From contig NZ_JAAILI010000055.1 in assembly GCF_012650175.1 (NCBI RefSeq), forward strand, positions 1 to 64,000: a DNA stretch of 64,000 nt, in the 5' to 3' direction. This document shows positions 1-11,095 of the stretch, piece after piece (the stretch's first letter is position 1; every line of letters begins with the position of its first letter). Both the position numbers and the translations under genes were made by a program. Under the pieces are notes generated by a model that saw only the letters and a program-made list of their open reading frames with translations, was not told the DNA's origin and did no database searches. Source of the DNA: Sphingomonas sp. S2M10. GTDB taxonomy: Bacteria; Pseudomonadota; Alphaproteobacteria; Sphingomonadales; Sphingomonadaceae.

Positions 1-113
1 GCGGCAGGCATTGCGATGGCGGCGCTGTGCGCCTGTGGCGGCGCCGTTACCGTCCCGCCAGCGGATCCGCCGCCGCCACAGGCGCACAGCGCCGCCATCG
101 CAATGCCTGCCGC
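1..113. repeat. Perfect 43-bp inverted repeat with 27-bp loop at the window edge
   Basis: Bases 1-43 are the exact reverse complement of bases 71-113. The first mismatch going inward is the pair 44/70. The outer end cannot be tested, because arm 1 begins at base 1. The arms lie inside what looks like the coding start of a lipoprotein gene, which is an odd place for a 43-bp perfect palindrome. A fold-back at the end of a contig is the simplest explanation if the window starts there. Confidence 0.9.
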
Positions 114-131
114 CATGCCGCTTGCGCGCAT
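1..131 (-). CDS. Partial lipoprotein-like N-terminus, cut by the window edge
   Basis: On the minus strand an ATG at 129-131 follows a purine-rich stretch (GGAGAGGGTGAG). It opens a reading frame whose first residues are MRASGMAAGIAMAALCACGG. This is a short signal peptide with a cysteine at about residue 18 followed by glycines, like a lipoprotein signal, although the residue at -3 is leucine and that at -2 is cysteine. From about residue 28 the frame runs into the second arm of a perfect inverted repeat, so the protein after that point may be an artefact. Nothing can be said about function. Confidence 0.4.
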   Translation of the reverse strand, partial: MRASGMAAGIAMAALCACGGGGSAGGTVTAPPQAHSAAIAMPA

Positions 132-187
132 CTCACCCTCTCCATCGTCGGTCCGGCGTGCCCGGATGGGAGAAGTGTCACCCAACG

Positions 188-208
188 AAGCGATTAAATC
201 AATCGCTT
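188..208. terminator. Hairpin downstream of hicB
   Basis: AAGCGATT at 188-195 pairs with AATCGCTT at 201-208 across a 5-base loop. It lies just after the stop of hicB on the minus strand. No clear T-run follows, so it could be a weak terminator or a processing or stability hairpin. Confidence 0.35.
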
Positions 209-218
209 GGGGCGGACC

Positions 219-452
219 TCAGGCGGCGAAGCGCGCTGCATAGATCGAGGGGCGGTATCGCGGCTCGGGGATCGGCATGCCGTTTGCCGCCGCGGTCTCC
301 AGCCAACCGGCAATGGCCTCCCGCACATTGGCGAGCGCGGCCTCGGGCGTGTCGCCATGGGTCGTGCAATAGCGCAGGTCCGGAACGTCGGCGATCCAGC
401 ACCCATCCTCGTCCGACCAGAGCAGATTGATGTGGTAATGCGGCGCGTTCAT
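219..452 (-). CDS. hicB: HicB-family antitoxin
   Basis: 77 aa. The N-terminus (MNAPHYHINLLWSDEDGCWI, then ADVPDLRYCTTHGDTPEAAL) is the degraded RNase-H-like fold typical of HicB antitoxins. These bind and neutralise the HicA mRNA interferase and usually repress the hicAB promoter through a C-terminal DNA-binding part. The C-terminus here is short (about 25 residues after the fold) and no full HTH or RHH domain is obvious, so autoregulation may be weak or of the short-HicB type. The start codon overlaps the hicA stop by four bases (ATGA), so the two genes are translationally coupled in toxin-first order. Confidence 0.8.
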   Translation of the reverse strand: MNAPHYHINLLWSDEDGCWIADVPDLRYCTTHGDTPEAALANVREAIAGWLETAAANGMPIPEPRYRPSIYAARFAA

Positions 453-703
453 TCTTCCATACTCAATCCGAACTCTGCGACCATATCAAGAAACTGGCGC
501 ACCTGATAGCGCTTGGCGTCTTTGCCGTCCGGCTGGACTGTGAGCACAAACGGCGCCGCCGGATGAACATATTGGCGATGGCTGCCCTTGGTGCGATCGA
601 GGCGGAAGCCGAACGCTTCAAGCAGGCGCTCGAAGTCGCGGAATGCAACAGACCCACGCGGATCGTTGAGTAACTGCGCATAAAGCTTAGAGATGCGGAC
701 CAT
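449..703 (-). CDS. hicA: HicA-family toxin (mRNA interferase)
   Basis: 84 aa from the ATG at 701-703. The longer frame that starts at 721 uses TTG and would swallow the presumed promoter-operator, so I prefer the ATG. HicA toxins are small dsRBD-like ribonucleases that cut mRNA independently of translation. The catalytic histidine segment is visible as GSHRQYVHP at about residues 41-49, preceded by the LLEAFGFRLDRTKGSH substrate-binding face. It lies directly upstream of hicB with an ATGA overlap. The pair stands alone next to uvrB, and no other mobile genes are nearby. Confidence 0.82.
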   Translation of the reverse strand: MVRISKLYAQLLNDPRGSVAFRDFERLLEAFGFRLDRTKGSHRQYVHPAAPFVLTVQPDGKDAKRYQVRQFLDMVAEFGLSMEE

Positions 704-712
704 GGTTCGCTC

Positions 713-731
713 ACTCGTCAAATAGGCGAGT
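713..731. promoter_or_regulatory. Candidate hicAB operator
   Basis: ACTCG at 713-717 and CGAGT at 727-731 form a 5-bp inverted repeat with a 9-bp spacer, immediately upstream of the ATG chosen for hicA. The position suits an autoregulatory site for HicB or the HicAB complex. The arms are short, so this is a suggestion only. Confidence 0.3.
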
Positions 732-755
732 CACTCAATAATGCTGAACCTGCGC

Positions 756-780
756 AAAAAGCGAGAGCGAAAGCGTTCGC
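756..780 (-). terminator. Weak intrinsic terminator for uvrB
   Basis: Reading the minus strand after the uvrB stop, GCGAA (780-776) pairs with TTCGC (771-767) around a 4-base loop. TCTCGCTTTTT follows, giving a short T-run at 756-760. The stem is only 5 bp, so termination would be partial. Confidence 0.35.
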
Positions 781-785
781 ATCAC

Positions 786-2981
786 CTACCCCCGCCGCGG
801 GCCGCCGAACTTCGTCTTGGTCTGCTTGCCAAACCGCGTCTTCCGCGTGCCCGGCTTGCCCTCGTTGCTCCGCCCCATCACCGGCGCCTTGCGCTCGCTC
901 TCGGGCAGCCCAAGCTCCTCCGCCTCCAGCGCGCGGATCTCGTCGCGCAGGCGGCCGGCTTCTTCAAACTCGAGGTTCGCCGCCGCGTCGCGCATCTTCT
1001 TCTCGAGCTCCTCGATATAGCCGCGCAGATTGTGGCCGACCATGTGCGGACGATCGGCATCGATCTCCACCGTCACGCCGTCCTTCGAGGCAACATGGGC
1101 GATGATGTCGCCGATATTCTTCTTGACCGTCGCCGGGGTGATGCCGTGCTCGGCATTATACGCCATCTGCTTCTCGCGGCGGCGCCCCGTTTCGGCCAAC
1201 GCGCGTTCCATGCTGCCGGTCATGCGATCGGCATAGAGGATCACCCGCCCCTCGACATTGCGCGCGGCGCGGCCGATCGTCTGGATCAGCGAGGTCTCGG
1301 AGCGCAGAAAGCCTTCCTTGTCGGCATCGAGGATCGCCACCAGCCCGCATTCGGGGATGTCGAGCCCCTCGCGCAGCAGGTTGATGCCGATCAGCACGTC
1401 GTACACGCCCATCCGCAGATCGCGGATCAGCTCGATGCGCTCCAGCGTCTCGGTGTCCGAGTGCATGTAGCGGACCTTCACGCCCGCCTCGTGCATATAT
1501 TCGGTCAGGTCCTCGGCCATGCGCTTGGTGAGCGTCGTCACCAGCGTGCGATAGCCCTTCGCCGCCGTCGCCTTGCACTCCTGGATCAGGTCCTGCACCT
1601 GCTCCTCGACCGGCTTGATCTCCACCGGCGGATCGATCAGCCCGGTGGGGCGGATCACCTGCTCGACGAACACGCCGCCGGTGCGCTCCATTTCCCAGTC
1701 GCCGGGGGTGGCCGAGACATAGGTGGTCTGCGGCCGCATCGCGTCCCATTCGTTGAAGCGCAGCGGCCGGTTGTCGATCGCGCTCGGCAGGCGGAAGCCG
1801 TACTCGGCGAGCGTGAGCTTCCGCTTGTGGTCGCCGCGCGACATGCCGTTGATCTGGCCGATCGTCTGGTGGCTCTCGTCGACGAAGAGCAGCGCGTTCT
1901 CGGGCAGATATTCGAACAGCGTGGGCGGCGGCTCGCCGGGCAGGCGGCCGGTGAGGAAGCGGCTGTAATTCTCGATGCCCGCGCAAGAGCCGGTCGCCGC
2001 GATCATCTCCAGGTCGAAATTGGTGCGCTGTTCCAGCCTCTGCAGCTCGAGCAGCTTGCCCTCGGCCTCAAGTTCCTTGAGCCGCTCGGTCAGCTCGTGG
2101 CGGATCGCCTCCATCGCCTGCTTCAACGTCGGCCCCGGCGTAACATAGTGGCTGTTGGCATAGACGCGGACATAATCGAGGCTCGCCACCTTCTTGCCGG
2201 TCAGCGGATCGAACTCGACGATCTCCTCGATCTCGTCGCCGAAGAAGCTGATCCGCCAGGCGGTATCCTCATAGTGCGAGGGGAACAGCTCCAGATTGTC
2301 GCCGCGCACGCGGAAGGCGCCGCGCCCGAAGGCGGCGTCGTTGCGCTTGTACTGGAGGGCGACCAGCTTGCGGATGATCTCGCGCTGGTCGACCACCTGG
2401 CCCTTCTTCAGGTCGAAAATCATCGCCGAATAGGTCTCGACCGAGCCGATACCGTAGAGGCACGAGACCGAGGCGACGATGATCACGTCGTCGCGCTCCA
2501 GCAGCGATCGGGTCGCGGCGTGGCGCATCCGGTCGATCGCCTCGTTGATCGAGCTTTCCTTCTCGATGTACGTGTCGGACCGCGGCACATAGGCCTCGGG
2601 CTGGTAGTAATCGTAATAGCTGACGAAATATTCGACCGCGTTCTCGGGGAAGAAGTTCTTGAACTCCCCGTACAGCTGCGCGGCGAGGATCTTGTTCGGC
2701 GCGAGGATCAGCGCAGGGCGCTGCAGTTCCTCGATCACCTTGGCCATGGTGTAGGTCTTGCCCGATCCGGTGACGCCGAGCAGCACCTGGTCGCGCTCGC
2801 CGGCACGCGCCTGCTCCACCAGCTCCGGAATCGCGAAGCGCTGGTCGCCCGAGGGCTGGTATTCGGAAACCAGCTTGAACTTCTTGCCGCCCTCCGCCTT
2901 TTCCGGGCGCTGCGGGCGGTGGGGGATGAACGCCTGCCCCGTCTCGGGCTCGGCAAGGTTGGTCCGGATCTGGATCGCCAT
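786..2981 (-). CDS. uvrB: UvrABC excinuclease subunit B
   Basis: 731 aa. UvrB is the damage-verifying helicase-like subunit of nucleotide excision repair. It receives DNA from UvrA, inserts a beta-hairpin between the strands and recruits UvrC. Visible parts are Walker A (GVTGSGKT, about 69-76), the beta-hairpin region ([20 protein letters not shown], about 117-136), the DEAD-like box (FVDESHQT), the C-terminal helicase motifs ([21 protein letters not shown]) and a C-terminal UVR domain ([17 protein letters not shown]) that contacts UvrC. It is longer than the E. coli protein (673 aa) because of a basic, probably disordered C-terminal tail of about 40 residues. It is transcribed alone. Confidence 0.98.
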   Translation of the reverse strand: MAIQIRTNLAEPETGQAFIPHRPQRPEKAEGGKKFKLVSEYQPSGDQRFAIPELVEQARAGERDQVLLGVTGSGKTYTMAKVIEELQRPALILAPNKILAAQLYGEFKNFFPENAVEYFVSYYDYYQPEAYVPRSDTYIEKESSINEAIDRMRHAATRSLLERDDVIIVASVSCLYGIGSVETYSAMIFDLKKGQVVDQREIIRKLVALQYKRNDAAFGRGAFRVRGDNLELFPSHYEDTAWRISFFGDEIEEIVEFDPLTGKKVASLDYVRVYANSHYVTPGPTLKQAMEAIRHELTERLKELEAEGKLLELQRLEQRTNFDLEMIAATGSCAGIENYSRFLTGRLPGEPPPTLFEYLPENALLFVDESHQTIGQINGMSRGDHKRKLTLAEYGFRLPSAIDNRPLRFNEWDAMRPQTTYVSATPGDWEMERTGGVFVEQVIRPTGLIDPPVEIKPVEEQVQDLIQECKATAAKGYRTLVTTLTKRMAEDLTEYMHEAGVKVRYMHSDTETLERIELIRDLRMGVYDVLIGINLLREGLDIPECGLVAILDADKEGFLRSETSLIQTIGRAARNVEGRVILYADRMTGSMERALAETGRRREKQMAYNAEHGITPATVKKNIGDIIAHVASKDGVTVEIDADRPHMVGHNLRGYIEELEKKMRDAAANLEFEEAGRLRDEIRALEAEELGLPESERKAPVMGRSNEGKPGTRKTRFGKQTKTKFGGPRRG

Positions 2982-3038
2982 GCGCCGAATATGGGGAGGC
3001 GCGGCCTGCCTGAAAAGCCGCGCCCCTCGCCCTTTCGT

Positions 3039-3647
3039 TCAGGCGTGCGCCGGCCGCCCCGCGCGGCGCCGCCGTAGGGCACCGCCGGCCATTGCCACGC
3101 CGCCGATCAGCAGCGCCCAGCTGCGCGGCTCGGGCACCGGGCTGGCGGTCAGCGCGAAGGCCACATTGTCGAGCTGGATGAAGGGCGCGCCGACCGAGAT
3201 GGTGAAACGCTTCAGATCGCTGAGGTTGAGCGAAACCGCCTGCAGACCCGCGGTAGCATTGAGATCGATCTGCCCGTGGCCCGATCCGCTCAAGCTTTCA
3301 TAGTCGTAGAGGATCGGTCCGGTATCTCCTCGATTCATCAGATCGGCAATATCGAAGTGCAACAGATCGAAGGCCGTCCCCTGCGTACTGCTGATCACCA
3401 GATCACCGTAGGAAGACGGCATGAGCGTCGCGCCGCCGGGATCCGCATTGGCCGGGTTGCCGGTGCCCCAGCCGAAGAAGCCGAACGGACCGATCATCTT
3501 GAAGGTCAGCCCCTTCTCGCTGTAGCTCTTGCCGAATGCCTGATAGCCGGCAGTGGCGAGCGGCGTGAAAGTAACGATTTCCGCACCATGGGCGGTCATC
3601 GGCAGCACCATCCATGCCGCCGCGAACGACGCAAGCAATCCCCGCAT
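3039..3647 (-). CDS. PEPxxWA-CTERM sorting domain protein
   Basis: 202 aa. An N-terminal signal peptide (MRGLLASFAAAWMVLPMTAHG) is followed by an exported domain of unknown function with a beta-rich look. The C-terminus is a classic sorting signal: PVPEPRSWALLIGGVAMAGG, then a basic cluster (ALRRRRAG). In the PEP-CTERM system such tags are processed by an exosortase, and the protein is exported or anchored in connection with exopolysaccharide. The PEPxxWA variant is common in sphingomonads. No exosortase gene lies in this window, so the processing enzyme must be elsewhere. The body of the protein has no motif I recognise. Confidence 0.8.
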   Translation of the reverse strand: MRGLLASFAAAWMVLPMTAHGAEIVTFTPLATAGYQAFGKSYSEKGLTFKMIGPFGFFGWGTGNPANADPGGATLMPSSYGDLVISSTQGTAFDLLHFDIADLMNRGDTGPILYDYESLSGSGHGQIDLNATAGLQAVSLNLSDLKRFTISVGAPFIQLDNVAFALTASPVPEPRSWALLIGGVAMAGGALRRRRAGRPAHA

Positions 3648-3737
3648 GATTTCCCCTCTCTACTTTGTCGAGGGCATGCATTTACCATGAATGCGGTGTA
3701 TAGATCGACGCCTAAAGGATTGTACCGGAGTCTAAAA

Positions 3738-4193
3738 TCAGGATTCGGAGGTCCGATAGGCGATCCGCCACATCGCCAGGCCGATACCAGCGGCGATCGA
3801 AGCGACGACGAGCGTCTGGCCGGCCTTGAGCGCCAGCCCGACCAGCCAGCCCCGCGTGTCGATCGGTGCGATGGTCGGCACGCCGGCGCCGTAGCCCTGC
3901 ACGCCCGCGTACAGGCCCAGACCGAGCAGCCCGGTGACGAGCGCGGCATAGCGTCCGCGGCGCAGTCCCAGCGCATGGAGGAACAGCCAGACCGGGCCGC
4001 CGACCGCCACGAGTGCGATGGCAACGAAGAGGCTGCCGAGCCCCAGCCCGGCGAACAGCACCGCCACCGATCGCTGGCCGGCCCCGATCAGCAGCAGCAG
4101 CACCAGCAGGCCGCCGAGCACGCTCCCGATGGCAAGCGCCTTGCCGAGCCGCCCGATGCTCGTCTCGTACCCGCGCGCCGCCCCGCTGCCCAT
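3738..4193 (-). CDS. Small integral membrane protein of unknown function
   Basis: 151 aa. Four hydrophobic segments are visible at roughly residues 19-39, 44-66, 82-100 and 119-140, so it should be an inner-membrane protein. No enzyme motif or known family signature is recognisable. It lies about 60 bp downstream of the metallo-hydrolase gene on the same strand and may share its transcript. The start chosen is the ATG at 4191-4193, which gives MGSGAARGYETSIGRLGKAL. Confidence 0.6.
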   Translation of the reverse strand: MGSGAARGYETSIGRLGKALAIGSVLGGLLVLLLLIGAGQRSVAVLFAGLGLGSLFVAIALVAVGGPVWLFLHALGLRRGRYAALVTGLLGLGLYAGVQGYGAGVPTIAPIDTRGWLVGLALKAGQTLVVASIAAGIGLAMWRIAYRTSES

Positions 4194-4250
4194 GTCCTGT
4201 CCGCCCCTTCGCTGCTGCCCCTGTACGGTGCAGGCGGAGGCGGCTCAAGC

Positions 4251-5414
4251 TCAGCGGAAGCGGTCGAACCGGCCTTCGGCGCGACACCTCGCGATGCCGT
4301 CGTCGTTCGGTGCCGACGGCGGTGCACCGATCGCCGGCACGTCGAACCCCTGCCCGATCGCGTGCTCGGCGAAGCGGGCGGGATCGGTGCGGCCACAGCG
4401 CAGCATCGCCGCGAGCATGTCCGGCGGGGTACGATAGGCTTCCCATGAGAGCCGGAACGTGCCCCAATGGATCGGCAGCGCCCAGGGCCGGCCGAGTCCG
4501 TCCCACACCCGGATCGCGTCGCGCGGGCCGATATGCGCGTCGGCCGCCATCTGCCCTGGCTTGAAGCGGAAGGCGCCGACGGGAATGGCGGCGAAGCGCA
4601 CCGGCCCCAGCGCCGCGGCTTCGACCGGCCACTTGCCGTCGCCCCAGCCGGTATCGCCGGCAAAGAACAGGTTGCCGCCCGGCAGCGTCACCACGAAGCT
4701 CGACCAGAGCGCGCGGTTGCGATCGGCGAACCAGCGGCTGCTCCAATGGTGATTGCGCGTGACAACCACGTCGATGCCCGGCCGGAGCGTCAGCCGTTGC
4801 CCCCAGTCGAGCCCGCGCGCCGGCACGCCCGCCTGTCCGATCACACTGTCGTTGCCCAATCCCGTCACGACCAGCGGCCGATCGCGCTGCCACAGCGCCT
4901 TGAGCGTGGCCTTGTCGAGATGGTCATAATGGTTATGGCTGACGACGATCAGGTCGATCCTCGGCAGGTCGGCGAGCGGAACTCCCGGCACGGCAACGCG
5001 CTTGGGCCCGATGCCGAACGGCCCGGCGACATCGCTCCACACCGGATCGGTGAGGATGTTGAGGCCCTGCGTCTGGATCAGCACGCTCGCATGGCCGATC
5101 CAGGTGACCCGCATCCCCTGCCCGTCCACGCGCGCGGGTGGCCGCGATTGGCGAACGGCCACGCTGGCCGGCCAGGGCGGCTGGCGGTTCGCGCTGGCGA
5201 TGCGGTGCGCGAGGAAAGCGAAGCCCAGCGCCGGTGCCGGCGCGGTTTCGCCATCGGGATTGGCGAAATGCTGCCCATCGAAATGCGCGGTCTCGCCGCC
5301 CTCGTAATAGATGCGATCGAGGAACGGCGGCACCAGCGTGAGGAGCAGGCACAACGCCACCACGATCCAGAGCAGGATTCCAACAAGTGCCTTGACCATG
5401 GTCGCAATACGCAT
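4251..5414 (-). CDS. MBL-fold metallo-hydrolase, membrane-anchored
   Basis: 387 aa from the ATG at 5414. A TTG at 5435, with AAGGGG just before it, is a possible earlier start. One N-terminal membrane segment (LVGILLWIVVALCLLLTLVP) precedes a metallo-beta-lactamase domain. The metal-binding motif is HNHYDHLD, with further ligands likely in NHHWSSRWF, FAGDTGWGD and PIHWGTFRLSWE. The arrangement WIGHASVLIQTQGLNILTDP followed by HxHxDHLD matches the NAPE-PLD/UlaG-like branch, which includes phosphodiesterases and lactonases. The substrate is unknown. The protein should act at the periplasmic or cytoplasmic face of the inner membrane, depending on anchor topology. Confidence 0.8.
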   Translation of the reverse strand: MRIATMVKALVGILLWIVVALCLLLTLVPPFLDRIYYEGGETAHFDGQHFANPDGETAPAPALGFAFLAHRIASANRQPPWPASVAVRQSRPPARVDGQGMRVTWIGHASVLIQTQGLNILTDPVWSDVAGPFGIGPKRVAVPGVPLADLPRIDLIVVSHNHYDHLDKATLKALWQRDRPLVVTGLGNDSVIGQAGVPARGLDWGQRLTLRPGIDVVVTRNHHWSSRWFADRNRALWSSFVVTLPGGNLFFAGDTGWGDGKWPVEAAALGPVRFAAIPVGAFRFKPGQMAADAHIGPRDAIRVWDGLGRPWALPIHWGTFRLSWEAYRTPPDMLAAMLRCGRTDPARFAEHAIGQGFDVPAIGAPPSAPNDDGIARCRAEGRFDRFR

Positions 5415-5468
5415 GGGCGCGGGTGATGGCCGCAAAGCCCCTTGCGATCAACCGCCCCGATCCCCTAG

Positions 5469-7604
<2,136 letters not shown>

Positions 7605-7747
7605 TGCCTTTTTGCAACGCACCATAGCCGATCATTAACCGGGCGTTCAGTGTCACAATTTCGCAAAGAAATCCGAGCAGGGGGCAGCCAGACAGATGGC
7701 ATCCAACGCCACGACTGGTAGCCACAGGCTAAAAAAGGGAACTCTCG

Positions 7748-10700
7748 ATGCGAACGCACTATCTTGCAGGCGTGGCCGCTGCCGCGCTGCTTCTTCCGAT
7801 CGCGGCACACGCGCAGGAAACCACCTCGACGATTCGCGGCACGGTGACCGCCAACGGCGCGCCGGTCGGCGACGCCACCATCGTCACCATCCACGTGCCG
7901 TCGGGCACGCGTTCGCAGGCGAAGACGGACGCCCAGGGCAACTTCACCGTCGCCGGCCTCCGTACCGGCGGTCCTTACACCGTCGAAGTGACCAGCTCGG
8001 CCGGCAACCAGACCGTCACCGACATCTACACGCTCGTCCAGCAGGCCTATGCACTGCCGATCGAGCTGGCCGGGACGGCAGATTCGGGCTCGGAGATCGT
8101 CGTAACCGCCTCGACCATCCGGGGCGCCGGCATCACCTCGAACGGTCCGTCGACCGTCCTCGACGCGATCCAGATCAGCAAGGTCGCCTCGGTCAACCGC
8201 GACATCCGCGACATTCAGCGCCGCGACCCGTTCGCCGCAGCCGACATCTCGAACAATGGTGAGCGCGGCGGCGCGATCTCGTTCGCCGGCGTCAACCCGC
8301 GCTTCAACCGCTTCACCATCAACGGCGTCACCGTCGGCGACACCTTCGGCCTCAACCAGGACGCCAGCCCGAACATCCGCGGCCCGGTGCCCTTCGACGC
8401 GCTCGCCCAGGTCTCGGTCTCGGTCGCCCCGTATGACTTCCGCCAGAGCGGCTTCCAGGGCGGCGCGATCGATACCGTCCTCAAGTCGGGCACCAACGAA
8501 TTCCACGGCACCGGCTTCTATTCGCAGAACACCGACGGCCTGAGCGGCACCCGCATCGGTAACACCGTGTTCAACCGCCCGAAGTTCAAGTCGGAAACCT
8601 ATGGCGCCACGCTGAGCGGCCCGATCCTCAAGGATCGCCTGTTCTTCATGGTCTCGGGCGAGCGCAACACCGATCCGCGTCCCTATTCGACCCAGGTGTC
8701 GTCGTACGCCAGCCCCGCGCTCCTCACCTCCGCGATCAACGACATCAGCGCGATCGCGAAGAACACCTACAGCATCGAGCCGGGCACCTCGCTGTCGATC
8801 AACGAGCGCACGGACGAGAAGATCGTCGGCCGCATCGACTGGAACGTGATGACGGGCCAGAAGCTGTCCTTCTCGTACGTGAATTCGTACAACGTGCAGG
8901 GCAGCCAGAACAACACCAGCACGTCCAGCACCACCTACGGCCTCAGCACCAACGCCTATGCGCTGAGCGAGCTGCTCCGCGCCGGCATCCTGCAGCTGAA
9001 CTCCGACTGGACCAGCAACTTCTCGACCGAAGCGCGCCTGATCTATCGCTGGACGCGCCGCGGCCAGGAGCCGTTCGGCGGGCGTCCCAACGGCCAGCTG
9101 GGCGTTTGCTATGACGCCGTCTCGGCCGGTTCGACGACCTCGTGCACCACGGCGCGCCCGACCGTCTATTTCGGTCCGGACAATTTCCGCCAGACCAACG
9201 TGCTGTTCTACGACACCTGGTCCGGCTCGTTCGCGACCCGCTACCAGACCGGCAACCACGAACTCCGTGCGCTGATCGACGTCACCCAGAACCGCACGTT
9301 CAACAACTTCGTGCAGAACAGCCTGGGCAGCTGGTACTTCGACTCGGTCGCCGACTTCCAGGCGCGCCGTGCGAACAGCGTCAGCTATACCGGCATCCTC
9401 GGCGGCGGCGACAACGCCGCGGCGGATTTCAACTACACCGTCTACACGCTGGGCGCGCAGGATGACTGGCAGGTAACGGACGCACTGCGTGTCACCGCCG
9501 GCGTGCGCTACACCATGTACGGCATGCGCGACGTCCCAACGCTGAACCCGTACTTCACTCAGCGCTACGGCTTCTCGAACCTCAAGACCTACAAGGGTCT
9601 CGATCAGTTCGAGCCGCGCCTGAGCTTCGAGTACAAGCCCGCGAGCAAGCCCTACAGCTTCCGCGGCGGTGCCGGCATCTTCGGCGGCGGTTCGCCCGAC
9701 ATCTATCTGTCGAACAGCTTCTCGAACACGATCACCACCAACTCGCTGACCATCCAGCGCGACGCGACCTGCAACACCGCGGGCTCGCTCTGCGACATCG
9801 CGCTGAACAACGTCACCGGCAACGCGCCGGCCGCGCTCGTCACCGCCGCGACCAACGTGACGGGCAGCACCTCGCTGCCGCGCACCAACACCGGCGCGAT
9901 CGCACCGGACTTCCACCTGCCGCGTTCGCTCAAGGCGACGCTGTCGGGTGACCTGACCCTGTTCGGCTTCAACTTCGGCGCCGACTATTACTATTCGAAC
10001 ACGCTCGACACGCCGATCTTCGTCGATGCGCGCTCGGTGGTGGTGGGCACGCTGCCGGACGGCCGTCCGCGCTACAACGGCCTGCTGGGCTTCAGCGACA
10101 ACAACTACGACATCCTCGTCACCAGCGCGCACAAGGGCCGCTCGCACATCGGTGTCGTCCGCTTCGACAAGCGGTTCGACTGGGGTCTGTCGTTCGGCGG
10201 CAGCTACACGCTCCAGGACGTCCGCGACGTCGGCAACGCCACCTCGTCGACGATCAACTCGAACTATCGCAACCAGTTCTTCGCCGATCCGAACTTCCCG
10301 GTCCTCGGCACCTCCAGCGATCAGATCAAGTGGTCGTACAAGTATAACATCGGCTTCGATCATGCCTTCTTCGGCGACTATCGCACCGTGATCCAGCTGT
10401 TCGGCGAAACCCGCGCGGGACGTCCGTACAGCTACACGATGCGCGACTCGGCGGCGAACCGCACCGGCGTGTTCGGTACCGTCCTCACCGGCGGCACCAC
10501 CAACACCAACCTGCTGTACGTGCCGCAGTCGGGCACCGACGCGATCGTCCAGTACGACAGCGAGGCAACCAAGACGGCGCTCGAGGCGCTGATCGACAAC
10601 AGCGCGCTGAAGAACTATCGCGGACAGATCGCGCCGAAGAACATCGCCCGCAACCGCGCCTTCACGCAGATCGACATCCACCTGGAGCAGGAAATCCCGA

Positions 10701-11005
10701 CCTTCGTGGGCCGTTCGCGCCTGTCGGTGTTCGCGGACATCAACAACCTGCCGAACCTGCTGAACAAGAACTGGGGCGGCCTGCGCCAGTTCGGCTTCCC
10801 CTACGCGGCTTCGGTCGTCACCGTGAACTGCGTCACTTCGGCCGGCGCCGTGGTGCCGGCGGGCACCGCGATCGGCACGGCGGCCAACCCGGCCAATGGC
10901 TGCGCCAAGTACCAGTACTCCAGCTACCAGGCGCCCAACGACGCCGCGGTCAACTTCAACGGCTCGTTCTACGCGATCCGCATCGGCGCCCGCTTCACCT
11001 TCTAA
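7748..11005 (+). CDS. TonB-dependent receptor with carboxypeptidase-regulatory-like N-terminal domain
   Basis: 1085 aa. The signal peptide is MRTHYLAGVAAAALLLPIAAHAQ. Residues about 25-105 form a carboxypeptidase-D-regulatory-like beta-sandwich (IRGTVTANGAPVGDATIVTI...DAQGNFTVAGLRTGG), then a plug region (about 115-240) and a large beta-barrel ending in the aromatic terminus YAIRIGARFTF. This is the Oar-like class of outer-membrane receptors, common in sphingomonads and xanthomonads, which take up large substrates or take part in surface functions. No substrate can be assigned. The gene ends in a strong intrinsic terminator, and a LytS/LytTR-type regulatory pair follows on the same strand. 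Confidence 0.9.
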   Translation: MRTHYLAGVAAAALLLPIAAHAQETTSTIRGTVTANGAPVGDATIVTIHVPSGTRSQAKTDAQGNFTVAGLRTGGPYTVEVTSSAGNQTVTDIYTLVQQAYALPIELAGTADSGSEIVVTASTIRGAGITSNGPSTVLDAIQISKVASVNRDIRDIQRRDPFAAADISNNGERGGAISFAGVNPRFNRFTINGVTVGDTFGLNQDASPNIRGPVPFDALAQVSVSVAPYDFRQSGFQGGAIDTVLKSGTNEFHGTGFYSQNTDGLSGTRIGNTVFNRPKFKSETYGATLSGPILKDRLFFMVSGERNTDPRPYSTQVSSYASPALLTSAINDISAIAKNTYSIEPGTSLSINERTDEKIVGRIDWNVMTGQKLSFSYVNSYNVQGSQNNTSTSSTTYGLSTNAYALSELLRAGILQLNSDWTSNFSTEARLIYRWTRRGQEPFGGRPNGQLGVCYDAVSAGSTTSCTTARPTVYFGPDNFRQTNVLFYDTWSGSFATRYQTGNHELRALIDVTQNRTFNNFVQNSLGSWYFDSVADFQARRANSVSYTGILGGGDNAAADFNYTVYTLGAQDDWQVTDALRVTAGVRYTMYGMRDVPTLNPYFTQRYGFSNLKTYKGLDQFEPRLSFEYKPASKPYSFRGGAGIFGGGSPDIYLSNSFSNTITTNSLTIQRDATCNTAGSLCDIALNNVTGNAPAALVTAATNVTGSTSLPRTNTGAIAPDFHLPRSLKATLSGDLTLFGFNFGADYYYSNTLDTPIFVDARSVVVGTLPDGRPRYNGLLGFSDNNYDILVTSAHKGRSHIGVVRFDKRFDWGLSFGGSYTLQDVRDVGNATSSTINSNYRNQFFADPNFPVLGTSSDQIKWSYKYNIGFDHAFFGDYRTVIQLFGETRAGRPYSYTMRDSAANRTGVFGTVLTGGTTNTNLLYVPQSGTDAIVQYDSEATKTALEALIDNSALKNYRGQIAPKNIARNRAFTQIDIHLEQEIPTFVGRSRLSVFADINNLPNLLNKNWGGLRQFGFPYAASVVTVNCVTSAGAVVPAGTAIGTAANPANGCAKYQYSSYQAPNDAAVNFNGSFYAIRIGARFTF

Positions 11006-11028
11006 GCGGCACGACCGACCTTTCGAGA

Positions 11029-11062
11029 ATGCCGGGCGCCCTGCGCGCCCGGCATTTTTTTT
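11029..11062 (+). terminator. Strong rho-independent terminator after the TonB receptor
   Basis: ATGCCGGGCGC at 11029-11039 pairs perfectly with GCGCCCGGCAT at 11045-11055 (11-bp GC-rich stem, 5-base loop), followed by T8. It separates the receptor transcript from the histidine kinase gene at 11096. Confidence 0.92.
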
Positions 11063-11095
11063 GCCCCCTCGCCGCGCCGATGGTACAGGCGCGAC

